DNA from: Echinometra lucunter
Taxonomy: Eukaryota; Echinodermata; Echinoidea; Camarodonta; Echinometridae
Direction: 5' to 3'
Assembly (NCBI GenBank): GCA_029962745.1
Contig: CM057165.1
Location: 7,959,523 to 8,023,522 of the forward strand
Length of the DNA: 64,000 nucleotides
A program made the translations under genes and the position numbers. Within the stretch, counting starts at the first letter, position 1, and each line of letters starts with the position of its first letter. Positions 11,992 to 24,057 of the stretch are shown one piece after another. The notes beneath the pieces were generated by a model. The model saw only the letters and a program-made list of their open reading frames with translations. It ran no database searches and was not told where the DNA came from.

Positions 11992-12700
11992 TTCCCCATG
12001 ACCTACTTTGCAGAGAGACCTAAATATTCTCTCCTTCATGAGAGTCTCGATGATTAAACATCACTAATGGAAAAATATTATTGTTATTCACTCCATGAAA
12101 TGGAACTGAGAGCGTGACTTGCCTAATTATAAGTCTGCTCTCGAATATATTATTTTTCCTGTATGCACTATTTTTGAGGATAGACCATACAGTATGTTAT
12201 GGGAATAAAATGGAAACTCATCAGATAAACCTTCACCAAAAATTCAGAATATTTTAATACAATCAAAGTTTTTCAATAAATACCGTTCACATATGAATCC
12301 TTGATGACAAATTAGCCGCTATCTTATCATGATTAAAGTTTCCCTTATGTTATTATCTGATTTATATGCAAGTCGACATGTCACCTAAATTTTCAATTTC
12401 CCTACAATTAAAAAGTTATTGCGCTTTGCAGGCTAATGGAGTAGACTAGAGTATTCAGTCATCCTGAGCACATTTTTCATGTTCACTTTAAAGAAAAGAG
12501 CGGGCGACTTCAGGAGAAGCCGTCAGCTCTTATACTGGAAGCCTAAAATTCTGAATTAAAATGACATGAAAAATTGAGAAATCTTTCAACATACCTTGCA
12601 GTGGAGTTGACATGTAGAAGGGAATTTCCATCTCCAGGAAATGGCCGAATCGTCATGATCGTAGATGAAAGAAAGAGCAAAAGAAGTGTAGGTAGACAGA
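11992..12700. other. AT-rich sequence, nothing recognised
   Basis: No repeat structure or convincing coding frame seen. Confidence 0.5.
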
Positions 12701-12720
12701 TATATAATATATAATATATA

Positions 12721-12809
<89 letters not shown>

Positions 12810-13335
12810 GAGGAGAGAGATAGAGATAGAGAGAGATAGAGGGAGAGAGAGAAAGAGAGAGAGAGAGAGAAAGAAGTATAGGTAGACAGATAATTTATAT
12901 AGAAAGTTATTCTGCGCCGGTTTTGATAGATAAAAATAAACGAGACGAATGTAGAACAAAAAAAAAAACGTGGAGATGAAAATAATTCCGATATTTCGGG
13001 CATGGTCCTTTGTCAAGAAATGACAAAATTTATTGAGCGTCAACATGATCACAACAAAAGCAAACAAAAACGCGCCAAAATGGTCGGGTGGCAACAGGCA
13101 TTAGGCCCAAAATGTGACGTAACAATACATCAGAAGAAAAGAGGAAAAAGGGAAAAAGAGCTAAAGGGAGAGAAAGATCGAGAGAAAACGGAAGAAATGT
13201 AAGAGAAAAAAGGAAAAGAGGAAGAGAAAAAAGAAGAAAAGGAAAAGCGAAAGAGAAAGAGAAGAGAAGAGAGAGAGAGAGAGAGAGAGAGCGAAGGGGA
13301 GGGGGTGGAGTGAGATAATTAAAAAAAAAAGGGTG
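12701..13335. repeat. (TA)n-(GA)n array and 550 bp purine-rich tract
   Basis: TA array (about 12722-12772), perfect GA array (about 12773-12802), then interrupted GA/GATA. After a short unique gap, 13130-13335 is almost pure purine on the + strand (AAAGAGG-type, ending in another GA array). Overlapping frames are low-complexity translations. Confidence 0.95.
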
Positions 13336-14996
13336 GAAAGAAGACATCAAAAGCAAAAGCGGCCAAATGGTCGCGTTAATATATAGTCTGATAGACAGAA
13401 AGATCAATGGATAGATATGTAGATAGATAAGAAATTGGACTCGCCGCTGATGGGATGGCAAGCCATTACAAAACAGGAAAGAAGGATTCGTCCGTAATCA
13501 TTGCTAATTGCCACATTAAAATTTCCTTAATCCTATTTCATCATCGGCATGATGTGGGATTGTTTAGAATTGTTTTAAATTAGAAGACGTCTGAAATGGT
13601 TACTATAGAAACATGAATAGAAAACGAGAAATGAACCCTGAGGGCGGCAACCAGATGACAGAAGAAATCAATGTTTCTAGGAAGGATATTAAGGGTGTCA
13701 AAGAAGACGAATTGATACATGTGGACTATGTATGCACAGTAGCAGGTGACTCTTCTCTATGACGTCACAAGGGTTGACTCGTTTACGTTGATAGATCTAA
13801 ACATCATTATCGTTGAAGTAAATTCCAGTCCATGAATCAAGGATTCCGATTTTCAGGTACTACGAAGATATTCAGATCAGAATGTCACAAACGATAAAAG
13901 ATGAACCTATTTGACATATCAAGAAATTTTTTATATGTAATCTATTTTTGTATTCTTGAATGTTGCACAATATTCAGTTATACAGGCATCGTGCGTCACC
14001 ATTCATGATACTGAGTAATCTGTTAATTGACCACACGCGCAAACAAATACAACGGACTGAAGAACAACAAAAAAAAAAAAAGTGGAAGAGGTGATGGATG
14101 GGAGCATTAATTTTACTCCCAGTAATTCTCCTGCATGGATTTCCTCAAAATGTCTTGCCACAATTGACACTGATTTGACCGGAATATGGCGATTTGAGCT
14201 CGTTTGTTCAGCTGGCCATTAAGCGGGCGTGAAATGGATTATAAGAAGTGCAGGAATGGGGCATTCTTTGTCGTATATGAACATGATGAAGGAGGTTGAG
14301 GTGGTCAGTAGATGCATGGGGAATATGTTTACACATCGCTATGCGAAAAGAATTTTATAGGGCACTGCATTTCGAATTTCTGTAATATCCATTATGAACC
14401 CATGTACACCGTAATTTCTGAAGAAGAAAAAATATTACTAATTGTGATAGGACAACTTAGTAAGGAAAAAATATAAAATAAATGAAAATTTCTCATTGAA
14501 ATTATAATGATTTTTTTTTTTAAATCCCGAAGAAGGTAATGAAAAACCATGTTCGGTTGATTCTCGTAATGTTTATTCAATGTGTGAGACATGAATCTAA
14601 GCGTAAAAATTATAGCCTCGTAAATTTGTTATGGACCTTAAAGTTGTCAAAATAATTTATTGCATGGAATAACAGGCCATCTATTATCAGCAGTTCTCCA
14701 AATTTCTCAATGGCTATTATTGATAGGTGTGAATATGATGACAATCGCTACCATAGTTGGTGACAATGAGCTAACATGAATTCAGTACCATAACTTCTCC
14801 TGGGTCTAGAGACTCAGCTTTAATATATTTTTCTAGACTCACAGGCATGATTCAAGGATGTAAATTTTTCAGACATCGGATTCAAACTTAAGCTAAATGG
14901 CGAACATCACCATCACTCCTCAGCAAATTACATCTTGAATGCTGGTAAAATTGTCTTAGATTCCATTAAATTTTTAGTAATATTACCTATATAAGG
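13336..14996. other. Unassigned sequence
   Basis: Non-repetitive and mostly AT-rich, with short poly-A/T runs. No coding exon was recognised. Confidence 0.5.
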
Positions 14997-15292
14997 GTGT
15001 TTTGGTCTGGTGGACAAGTCTCCGAACTGTGAAGCAGAAGGTACGGGGTTCGTATCCCTGCCGCAGCACTAGTGTCCTCTGGCAATACATTCATCTACAT
15101 TTGCCACACTCGACCCAGATGAGGTAAATGGGTACCTGGCAGGAATTAATTCCTTGGAATGCTTGAGCACTGAAATACCTCCGGGCTAAAGTCAGGGTAA
15201 CAATATCCAAAGTCCTTTAGAAGCGCACAGAGACGTTAGATAATAATGTGATATGCGCTATACAAGTACGAAATACAATGATTATTATAGTT
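14997..15292 (+). mobile_element. tRNA-derived SINE, family A, near full length
   Basis: The head has an A-box-like TGGTCTGGTGG and, about 45 bases on, a B-box GGTTCGTATCC, the internal Pol III promoter of a tRNA-derived SINE. The body contains GTCCTCTGGCAATACATTC, ATTTGCCACACTCGACCC and GGGTACCTGGCAGG. It ends with TATGCGCTATACAAGTACG and an ATTATTATAG tail. Four other copies or fragments of the same body occur at 15.77, 28.96, 37.19 and 58.96 kb. Confidence 0.8.
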
Positions 15293-15427
15293 TTTATTCA
15301 TCATATTACATCAACTCTTTCATTCCACCTTATCGATCTATGCTTTTTTGCCTTCGATGCAGTAGAGACAATACCCTGCTCTATGTTCCTCGAACATACT
15401 CAACAGGTGGTGATAATGGTTTCCGGG

Positions 15428-15610
15428 TACACTCTCAGAAAAGTTGGTTAAAATCATTACGTTAGTTAGAATATGAATCGACTAACTGTCCTTATTGCTG
15501 GTTTAAAAAAGAATCCCCTTATGTTTTACATGCAATGTTAAAAAAAAAAAACCACCAACAGTTGGTCGGTTCATATTTTAACCAACCTGATAATTTTTTG
15601 GGAGAGTGTA
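15428..15610. mobile_element. Foldback element, TTGGTTAA motif family
   Basis: Begins TACACTCTCAGAAAAGTTGG and ends with the inverted version GGGAGAGTGTA. The interior holds GGTTAAAAT and ATTTTAACC in opposite orientation, and a GAATATGAATCG/CGGTTCATATT inverted pair. It is a close relative of the 16.03 kb element 420 bases away. No coding capacity. Confidence 0.75.
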
Positions 15611-15769
15611 AGTTCTCCTCGATGCTGGCACGAGCTCCCAAGATGAATTTGTCTATTCCCTCCTTTGGAAGTTGTCAAGACACATCTGACAACTTGTATT
15701 TTAGATCAGTGTTATTCTTTCATTTTTTTCATTCTTTGTAAACTGATGTATAGTGCTGTAAAACAACAA

Positions 15770-15925
15770 GTAGGTTGTAATAGCGCTAGATAGATATAAT
15801 TATTGTATATTGTAATGTATTCATAGGGCACGTAAAAGCGCGCTAACAAGGTACCCCATTGACTACACCCGAGTTGTGAATGGCAGATGTAAATTGATGT
15901 CTTGCCGGAAGACGTTCGATAACCT
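15770..15925 (-). mobile_element. SINE family A, minus-strand fragment
   Basis: GGTACCCCATTGACTACACC then GGCAGATGTAAATTGATGTC and TTGCCGGAAGAC match, in reverse orientation, the GGGTACC..CACTC..TACATTTGCC..GTCCTCTGGCAA body of the copy at 15.0 kb. Divergent, and the tRNA-like head is missing. It lies between two related foldback elements. Confidence 0.55.
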
Positions 15926-16029
15926 TGTGGTTTCAACTCGAATCGGAAAAAAATGATCCGAAGTCATGTAAGTATCTTTAAACACAACTTCTCGGGGGGA
16001 ATTATAATCATAAATGAATCTGATATATT

Positions 16030-16187
16030 ACTGTAAGAACAGTTGTTTAAAAATCATTGGGTTGTTTAAGATATGAACCTACCGACTGTTGTTTAAAGAA
16101 ATTTGCTTGTAAAACATATGGGATTTAAAAAAAACAACAACTATTGGTAGGTTCATATTTCAAACAACCCAGAATTTTTTAACAGTG
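16030..16187. mobile_element. Foldback element, TTGTTTAA motif family
   Basis: Arms of about 60 bases pair along most of their length. GGGTTGTTTAAGATATGAACC on the left is mirrored by GGTTCATATTTCAAACAACCC on the right. Ends ACTGT/CACTGTTAAAAAATTC. Nearly the whole element can form one hairpin. Confidence 0.8.
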
Positions 16188-16440
16188 TTTAGTAATATAG
16201 TATCTGCGAAGGTCATAATTACCAACTCCTGATTGTTATTTTGTGCAGGACTTTGCTCTATCTCTCTCCCTCTCTCCCATAGTAAACCTTAGCCCCTTTC
16301 GCACCTCTTTTCATGCCATTATGACATGACCCAGTCGCCCGTCGTTCTCCTGATGGATGTCTTTGCATCTTCAAATAACCCAAGGGGTCTGGTCTGATTA
16401 GGTCACGGCTACCAACGATTAGCATGGGCATTCCGAGAAA

Positions 16441-16475
16441 AGTGTGTGTGTGTGGGGGGGGGGGGGGGAGGGGGA
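16441..16475. repeat. (GT)n followed by G run
   Basis: Short GT array merging into a run of about 16 G, then GAGGGGG. Confidence 0.9.
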
Positions 16476-16674
16476 TTTCTGCAGAAAAGGAGGAAAACAA
16501 TCAAGCCAATGCAAATTAAGCAAATGCATTCTGTCTTATTCACATATATTTTTGTCTCTCTCGGGTCAGAAGGCAACTGTTTAACGCCCTTGTAGCTCTC
16601 ATACTGTTTTCAAAAGAATATTATTTGTGCTCCTTTTATGTATGATTTCTCTCCATCTGTTATATTAAAGAGAT

Positions 16675-16675
<1 letters not shown>

Positions 16676-16721
<46 letters not shown>

Positions 16722-16778
16722 GGAGGGGAGGGAGAGGGGAAGAGGGAGTGGAGGCTGGGGAGGGGGATAGATTGATAA

Positions 16779-16815
<37 letters not shown>

Positions 16816-16985
16816 GGGGTTAGGGGAATGGGCAAGGGAGAGTGGAATCTGGGGAGTGGTGGATAGATTATTAAAGAGAAAGAGAGAAAGAGGAAGGATG
16901 ACAGGGAAGGAGGGAGAGTATACAGATAACACAGAGAGAGAGAGTGAGAGAGAGGGAGTGAGAGAGAGGGAGAGAGAGGGAATGG
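16676..16985. repeat. GA-rich microsatellite cluster
   Basis: A perfect GA array (about 16678-16717), a second at 16786-16811, and purine-rich interrupted sequence to 16985. A unit containing GGGGAAGAGGGAGTGGA / GGCAAGGGAGAGTGGA plus GATAGATT and TTAAAGAGA recurs about every 105 bases, suggesting local duplication. Purines are on the + strand. Confidence 0.9.
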
Positions 16986-17085
16986 AACAGGAGATTCGAA
17001 GAATGTAATTCACAAGAAAAATTAACAGGGCAGATAGTTCAAATATAGTTTTTTTTTCCTTTCTGTGAACATTAAAGCGCTTCAC

Positions 17086-18315
17086 GTTTCTTCACAATTG
17101 GGAATGGCTGGAAGACAATGATTGATCTAGAATAAGGAAGGCAGCGAGAGTTATGACTGTGGATAAGTGGGTAAAATGACGCGAGTGATGCAGCTGACCG
17201 TTAATTTTTACCGAGCTCTCCTGCCTCCAATCTTCTCTATCAAGTCCCAGGCGGGGTTAAATATGTTAGGTATGACGACACGTGAAGTCCACCGTCAGAG
17301 TTAAAGTGACAGCTATTGGGTGTAATGAAATCACGTCATTCATTGTCATGATCCAAGCCGGCTGTCAGCGGGACGCGATTTTTTTTCTGTTTAAAAACGT
17401 AGGCATGGCAGGATGGCACTTGAAGATTCACGAAACCTGATGTCAATACAATACGGTCTATGATTATAAGCCTTAGAGCGAACACACTAAAGAGAATGTC
17501 CGTCTATGTGAGCTGCGTCATGAAATGACTTGTGACGCAATAAACAGCAATATCATGCATCGCCACTGCCAGTCCATATTAGATATACATACCCCCTCCC
17601 TCATAACTGAGAACCCAAAACCTACCTCTAACAGTTTCATGAACTTAAGCGCTAAACTTAAAACCCCAAACCTAATCATGACCCTATCCCTAACCATAAC
17701 CCTATAAACTTAAGCTTACTCCCTACCCTATCACTAATCCTACACTCTAGACTGGAAATTTATCTAAGGGATTGTGATTTAATACTTACAAATGCGAAAT
17801 TAGACTGAGAAATCATATTAAGTTAAGATGATTTCTAAATCAATTAGATTAAGATTTTAAATAGAATTTAGGATTTGTCTCTGGTTCAAGTCCAAGAAGA
17901 GCAAACCTAACCTTAACCGGAATCTTTAATCATATTTTTCTGTACTAAACATCGGCTCTTGATAAACATTAAGATGGTTATGCATATTCACAAGATCATG
18001 AATAATTATGATTTTCTTTTGCCTGTCATCCCAAGATTAAGATTCGTTAGCAAACCGCTCTGCCCAGGTGACTAATTATACGAACAGATTGTAGGCCGTC
18101 TATCACACAGCGAGAGATCGGGACGTCTGATAGCTACCAGCTAGCCGTGATGTAGGATTCTTGACTGTTACACCCACTGTGTGTTGCGAATCATCGTTAG
18201 GGCATATTGGGGTGGAAGACTCTTAGTTGAACTCTTTTAAGTGCCGTTTAGATTATATCCATGTGTACTGCGTTTCCACAGGGGATAGTTTTACGAAAAT
18301 CCTCAAGGCTGTCTC
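17086..18315. other. Unassigned sequence with a C-rich telomere-like patch
   Basis: No gene seen. At 17660-17735 several CCCTAACC/CCCTATCCCTAACC-like pieces occur, but they are too irregular to call an interstitial telomere array. Confidence 0.45.
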
Positions 18316-18511
18316 TACACTCTGAAGATAAATCTAGTCAAATTTGACAGACTAGTACTATTCTGGTCAAAAGTGACACATTCCTATATAGTAAAAATGA
18401 CTAGATTCTAGTAAAATAATTTGACTAGTCTACCAGATATACAGGCACCAACACTAACTTGACTTGATTCTAGTGAAATTGATTAGAATTTTGGCTATAA
18501 AAGTTTGGTAA

Positions 18512-18546
<35 letters not shown>

Positions 18547-18835
18547 AGAATTCTAGTCATTTTGACTAGAATGTAGTCACATTTTAACTAGAAAAGAGTA
18601 AGTGCCCGAGAGATCCCGTGTTCTAGTCAAAATTTAGTTACGAGAATCCTGGTCATTTTTACTAGAATTGTGTCAATTTTGACTAGAAAAGTGTTCGTTC
18701 TTCGTCAAAATGAATAAAATTCTGGTCATTTTGACTAGAATCTAGTCACATTTTAACTAGAAAAGAGTTAGTGCCCGAGAGATCCCGTGTTCTAGTCAAA
18801 TCTGACTAGTTGCTTTTAGACTGCATATTGTCAGT
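18316..18835. mobile_element. Element built from ACTAGTCAAA/TTTGACTAG motifs
   Basis: Starts ACACTCTGAAGATAAATC, like the terminus shared by other foldbacks in the window. It is then filled with more than ten copies of TTTGACTAGA/TCTAGTCAAA in both orientations, plus a 30-base T run. No clear right end: the right part is fused to a tandem duplication. Non-coding. Confidence 0.6.
18514..18543. repeat. Poly-T tract of 30
   Basis: Uninterrupted run of T inside the ACTAG-motif element. It may be a retroposed A-tail on the minus strand or simple slippage. Confidence 0.9.
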
Positions 18836-19056
18836 TTTAAACTCCCTATCATGGATTAACAACTGACTGACACATTGTGTAATCTACGTTAGATGGTAAA
18901 CTACTTTCATAAGAGTAAGTGCTCGAGAGATCCCGTGTTCTAGTCAAATCTGACTAGTTTGCTTTTAGACTGCATATTGTCAATTTTAAACTCCCTATCA
19001 TGGATAAACAACTGACTGACACATTGTGTAATCTACGTTAGATGGTAAACTACTTT
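18763..19056. repeat. Tandem duplication of 148 bp
   Basis: Copy 1 (18763-18909) and copy 2 (18911-19056) are nearly identical. Both start AAGAGTWAGTGCYCGAGAGA, include TTAGACTGCATATTGTCA and end GATGGTAAACTACTTT. A partial third copy of the first 40 bases lies at 18592-18630, with a larger shared unit at 18548-18630 versus 18718-18800. Confidence 0.92.
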
Positions 19057-20735
19057 AATTTGAAAAATGATAAATTCGTCACATGAATGGCATGATATCT
19101 TCCCTAGCGATCTACCTCTGTAATAAAAGCTTAATCCTAACGCAATATGATTCTTCGTAGACAAGAACTCGAATTACAAATGGCACGAGTAGTTTCGTTC
19201 AATATCCCGATGTATCGAGCTTTATTTCCAAAGCCTTTAAATCTGCCCATTTTTTAACAATACAAATGCATTTCATGAAACAACAAGAACAAAAAAATAG
19301 GAAAGTAATAAACAGCCACCCAATTAAAAACGAAACCACTGAAGATGGGTAATTTTGAATTCTCTTGTCGAACATCTTAAATTTGTGATTAATTTTCCCT
19401 CCCAACATGGCTCTTTCAGTTGTCTAACCATGCGAATTTCTTGCAAATAGAGATATAACTTAACACTCACTAGTCACTATCGGAAAATAGACAAAGAGAG
19501 CAGAAGAGGGATTTGTACTTTGACTTGTCCGTCATCCCTCAAGATCATTTTAGAACGCTATTATGTGTCACTTGAATTCCAATTAGTAACATGAATGAAG
19601 ACATTTCTAGGGAGCATGACATCGAAATATCGATCATCTGGACTTGGACTCCTAACGCTCTTTGCAAAATGTCAAGCCTGAAAAACATGAAACAAGAATG
19701 CAACTCTGTAAATACATGAACAATCTCCCGCGCAGTCCTTTTGTTGACACTGAGCAGTCACGTGACACGTTCTATTGACTGAGTATCACTTGAATAAAAC
19801 ATGAGCCAAGACATGCTTAGCCTCGATTCTTAATCAGGACACTAGAGCAAAAAAGTAGGCCACTGTCTTTTGTCTTTTTCTTTTCTGAAGGATTGTTTAA
19901 AACTGACCGTTTCCTCACTCAATATTCATCTCGTCAACTAGGACGCCCTCTGTCATCTGCAATGTAAACAAAGGACCAATCGCCCCCAGTGAATGCCAGA
20001 ACATTTTTTTTTCTGCCTACACAGTCACGGGCGATTATCACCGTTCATTCATCAGTGTTCATTTAACGACCCCTTTTTATGGCCCGCCGCAATCGTACTT
20101 TCCACCTAACCAAAATACATGCCGACCCATCATGCCTACCAATTATCCTGACACCTTGCAAGGTAGTGCAGGAACTCCTAAAGGGTGAACTTGGAGCTCT
20201 CGATCTGTGAGAAAAACAAACATTATTGCCTCACATCGGTACCGGAGGTATTACTGATTTTTTTGGCAAATGAGAAATCCTGACCGAGATTTATCGTGGT
20301 GTTTTCCCGTGCTTTTACTACTTCCGTGATTCGTAGTCATCGGGGCTTCCGTTGTGTTGTGTTTGTAAATCTAGAGCACCGAGGAGGGATAATCTTTCGG
20401 AAACGAGCTTCCAGATGACAAATGTCCTGATCAGTTATATGATATTTCGTCTTTCATGCATAGATTACAGCTAGTTTGTCTAAATTAACACGTCTCTTAA
20501 ATGTATTCTACCACTTGTCGGGTTCTGTTTTACTATTTCAACGAAACACATGAAATGTCGCCTTTGATGTATTATAAGTTTCCCCTTTGAAATTTATGGA
20601 TGGGTTATTTTAAAGATTGAGTGATCAGCATGGAAGTTATGCGCTTTATCCTCGAATATCCAGAACCAACACCAGAACAAACAATAGATCTCAAAGCTTC
20701 CACTTTAATAAATTTGATAGAAGTGCGCATCGCCA
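19057..20735. other. Unique sequence, nothing recognised
   Basis: Balanced, non-repetitive sequence with an E-box CACGTG at about 19758. No open frame of note and no repeat. Could be conserved intron or intergenic DNA. Confidence 0.5.
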
Positions 20736-20989
20736 TACTCTTAGAAAAATGTGCCATTTCGAACCCTTTTTTTGTCCCGTATTTAGAACCCTAAAGAAAA
20801 GGCGGGGTTCTATAAAGGGTTCTGTATATTTTCGAGAACCCCAAAAGGTTCCATGTACAACCAGTAATGGTTTTAAAGACCCCTTTAACCCTGCAGAGAA
20901 CCTATAATGGTTGTTCGAAGAACCTTCCAAGGTTCCAAATGTGGGACAAGAAAAGGCTCTAATCAGCACTATTGTTTTTCTAAGAGTGC
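20736..20989. mobile_element. Foldback element, GAACC/GGTTC motif family, copy 1
   Basis: Ends ACTCTTAGAAAAATGTGCC and TTTTTCTAAGAGTGC (inverted). The interior has repeated GGTTCT and AGAACC motifs in both orientations and the markers TTTTGTCCCGTATTTAG and TGTGGGACAAG. Shares these with the 26.10 and 43.04 kb copies. Open frames across it on both strands are by-products of the motif array. Confidence 0.8.
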
Positions 20990-21391
20990 ATGATTCAATT
21001 CTACTTTTTTTTTTCAATGATAAAGAGTGAATAATGAATTAGTATTGACGGTCAATGTGGAAACGACAATTGATGCGACTGTATTCCCAACAGCTGCAAA
21101 ATCCTGAATGCCTACGACATGCCTTTCATTCCAAAAATCAGTTTTTCAAAATAAAAATCAGAGAAAGACATCTAGCAAGACGGTCTGATATCAGGATATG
21201 CATAACCAACAACTAATACGTTACAAAAAATCACCGAGGATACTTGATGGAACATTATGAAATGATTTAAATCTAAATTTATTTATTGTCTTTTGGGAGC
21301 CACGGGGTGCTAACTCTGCGTTAAAGAACATGTTTTGGCATCCTACTGGCTCTCAACAGAGATTCCACTATATTGTTATGCTGAATGTTCT
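20990..21391. other. AT-rich spacer
   Basis: No feature recognised. Confidence 0.5.
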
Positions 21392-21395
21392 TTAA

Positions 21396-21805
21396 CCCAT
21401 TCGTGACAGAGGGTCCACATTATGTGGTTTGGTCTAATAACTTTTGATGCAGAGCCTTAAAAATCATACCAAGTACATGAGTAGAAAGAGCAAAAAATTC
21501 TACACTTACTGTGCCCATTTTTGTTGCATCAATATTTGTTGTTTGATGCTGAATTTTTTTAAAAAGGAAAATAAGCATTAAAATCCTTAAATTGACAATG
21601 CGATGAAAGTGTTAAAATTAGTGTGTTTCCCTTCAAATTGGCAACTTTATGACTTCTCATCATACATTCTGTCAATTCATATTTATTTCAGATACATGAC
21701 GTTTTATAAGGAAAATGTAGCAATAAAATAATAATGTTGGTGTTGCCAATTTGAAGAATAAAAGCTGATCAAATAAGGCTTTAAATAATTCCTGTCACGA
21801 ATGGG
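21396..21805. mobile_element. piggyBac-like non-autonomous element (MITE), copy 1
   Basis: Terminal inverted repeat CCCATTCGTGACAG at the left and its exact complement CTGTCACGAATGGG at the right, bounded by TTAA on both sides (21392-21395, 21806-21809). A TTAA target duplication and ends starting CCC are hallmarks of the piggyBac superfamily. The 410-base interior has no transposase. A second copy in the same orientation is at 49.24 kb. Confidence 0.85.
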
Positions 21806-21809
21806 TTAA

Positions 21810-23228
21810 GTTATATGTAGAAATTATTTCATGATATGTTGTTATATTGTTATATTGCTTATGCGAATGTGAGACCGTGATATGATTTTTATGCCTTTTT
21901 CAGTTGTGCATGACAATAAATAATGCAGTGCAGTCCAGTGCAATTCAATATTACCTACCCATTATTTTCTCCTTCAAGAATCTTTAATTTATTTAGAAGG
22001 ATAAGATGTTTTCGACCTTCGGTATTATCCTAGGAGAGTGTTTGAGTTACTAACTTGGAAACCCTGGCCGGTCCACACCAATCTGTTCCAATTTAGCCGA
22101 CATGGAACGCGCTCGCCTTGTTGACTGGCGGATCACGCATTATGGAATACCAACGAGAAGGTGTCACATTCTAAAGAGGCAGTGGCAGTAACGGATAACA
22201 AATGACCCTTACTAAGTGCATGCATGCACTTGTCCATGATCAGCACTCAAGCTTCCACTTTGCATTACCCCTGCAGCTCTTGGCGCTTTCGTCCCCTGGG
22301 TACTTCTTGGGGTAAGACCCAACACGACGAGCTCTCTTTAACAGTTCTTACATTATCGTGGAAATTCCTTTTGAAAAATATAAAGCATCTTTGTTGTTCA
22401 GGGATCAAGTGAATAGTTATTCTTCCTTCAAAAATAAATCATTACATAAATCAAAATCGCCACCTAATGTGTACAATATATTTCACACCGGAAAAAGATA
22501 TACCTACTTATTTTTTTCATGATGATACCGTTTAAATTAACCTAATTACCTGCAACTATGATTATTTCATGTTTCTATGGATCGCAGTCAATTAGGCGAT
22601 TGGTACCTTGCGCGTATATGCGTTATTTATTCACCAGACTTTTTATACTGCCTGCCAAGTATCCGTTCTCAAAATGCAGTGCTGCTTACCAGATTTCCTG
22701 GAAAAATGTTGTCATGAAGAGCAGCTTAGCATGACTTATAAAATCCATAACGACGTTGACATTATGATTTCATAATCGTGGTTTGTCGCGGAAGTGTTCT
22801 TTGGTACAAGGAACAATATCGAGCAGCAAGTCTCATTTGCCGGTTGTAAACATGATCGCATCGTGATTTAGTAGATCATTACAATGATAACTGTGTTGCC
22901 TTGAACACAATGGCGTAACATGTATCTATCCCTTAAGGGCGCATTGTCGTTATGAGGAGGGAGTCAAGGATGGGATGGGGCATGGACCTTATTAGCTGAA
23001 TGAAATAAATGGCAATCGATTCGGAGGAGGATTTGAGAGTGGATTCCCATCAACTTTTTTTAAAAAGTTTCCTTATACGTATCCCTCTCTCTTGTTTTTT
23101 TCTTTAAAAAAAAAAAAAACAAGTTTCTCTTTATTCCCCCCTTCTGCAAAAATGGATGCCGGGGTAAGGGAAAGGGGGGTTGGAGGATGCACCACGTCCT
23201 GAACTCCAGTGGACCTTCTGTTGACTCT
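21810..23228. other. Unassigned sequence
   Basis: No gene or repeat was recognised apart from short poly-A/T runs (for example about 23100-23119). Confidence 0.5.
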
Positions 23229-23624
23229 GACTGCTTTCATACCAAGGTACGGTCGCTGGGTACGGTCGCAGAGACCGTACCCAGCGACCGATGAAACCAT
23301 GGTGTGAAAGCATTTCATCGTACTCAGCTACCGATCGTTTCGGTCAAAAACGATCGGTCGCTGAGTCCGACCTAAGAGGTACTTCTGCGACCGATCGCGA
23401 CCGATGCAAGCTTGATGTGAAAGCACATCGTACTCAGCGACCGATCGAAATGCAATGACCCACGCGCTATCTCTACTTCCGCTTCCGGCTAGGTCAGCTA
23501 TACAGCGACAGATCGCTCTGGGCCTGACCAAATTTTGACGGCGGTGTGAAAGCACGTCCGATCGGTCGCTGGGTACGGTCTCTGCGACTGTACCCAGCGA
23601 CCGTACCTTGGTGTGAAAGCGGTC
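23229..23624. mobile_element. Nested-palindrome foldback element
   Basis: The 64-base terminal arms differ at about 3 positions: both read CTTTCAYACCAAGGTACGG and continue through GACCGTACCCAGCGACCGAT. Each arm is itself a hairpin: GGTCGCTGGGTACGGTC and its complement around GCAGA. The interior has another palindrome built on ACCGATCGTTT/AAACGATCGGT, and TGTGAAAGC occurs four times. Non-coding, about 396 bases, GC-rich relative to flanks. The superfamily is not determined. Confidence 0.85.
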
Positions 23625-24010
23625 TGTCTCCTGGTTATGACTGACATCAGCTGTGTTAAGTAGTTTGTTTACGAAGAATGATTGCAGCTTGAAAGAGAAT
23701 TTTAGGAAAAAAAGGTTTAATGTGCTAAGATACTCTTAAAGACCCCTCAAGTTCATCGTTTTGACGGAGTCTTGAGAAATTGTTTATTGGTAAGGAATGA
23801 TAATAAAGGGGGAATGAGGCGGAAGTGGAACTATTCTCATTCAGAACAAGCTTACAGCTGCAACCCTTAGGACTTTTCAGGCTTGGAAGAAGCTAATCAC
23901 AAAATAAGCATACAAATGTATCTATGCGTAATCGTGTATATAGCAGTATCATTTATTTATTCGCATGTACAGCTTGAGAAAAAAAGTGTGTGGTCACCTG
24001 TTTGTGTGTG

Positions 24011-24011
<1 letters not shown>

Positions 24012-24049
<38 letters not shown>
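24012..24049. repeat. (GA)n microsatellite with CAGA tail
   Basis: GA array of about 17 units followed by (ACAG)3. Preceded by a short GTGTGTG. Confidence 0.95.

Positions 24050-24057
<8 letters not shown>

Noticed and set aside
11541..12023. 160-codon + strand frame, the longest in the window
   Set aside because: It crosses a perfect palindrome and runs through the right flanking direct repeat of an inserted element. The second half is AT-driven (Ile/Leu/Phe-rich), and no domain is recognisable.
12543..13461. Minus-strand frames of 116-183 codons rich in Ser/Leu and Ile/Tyr
   Set aside because: They are translations of GA, TA and purine-rich repeats.
17660..17735. CCCTAACC-like words suggesting an interstitial telomere
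   Set aside because: Too irregular. No run of three or more exact TTAGGG units.
20617..21017. Overlapping + and - frames of about 100 codons
   Set aside because: They lie on a foldback element whose GAACC/GGTTC motif arrays lack stops in certain frames.
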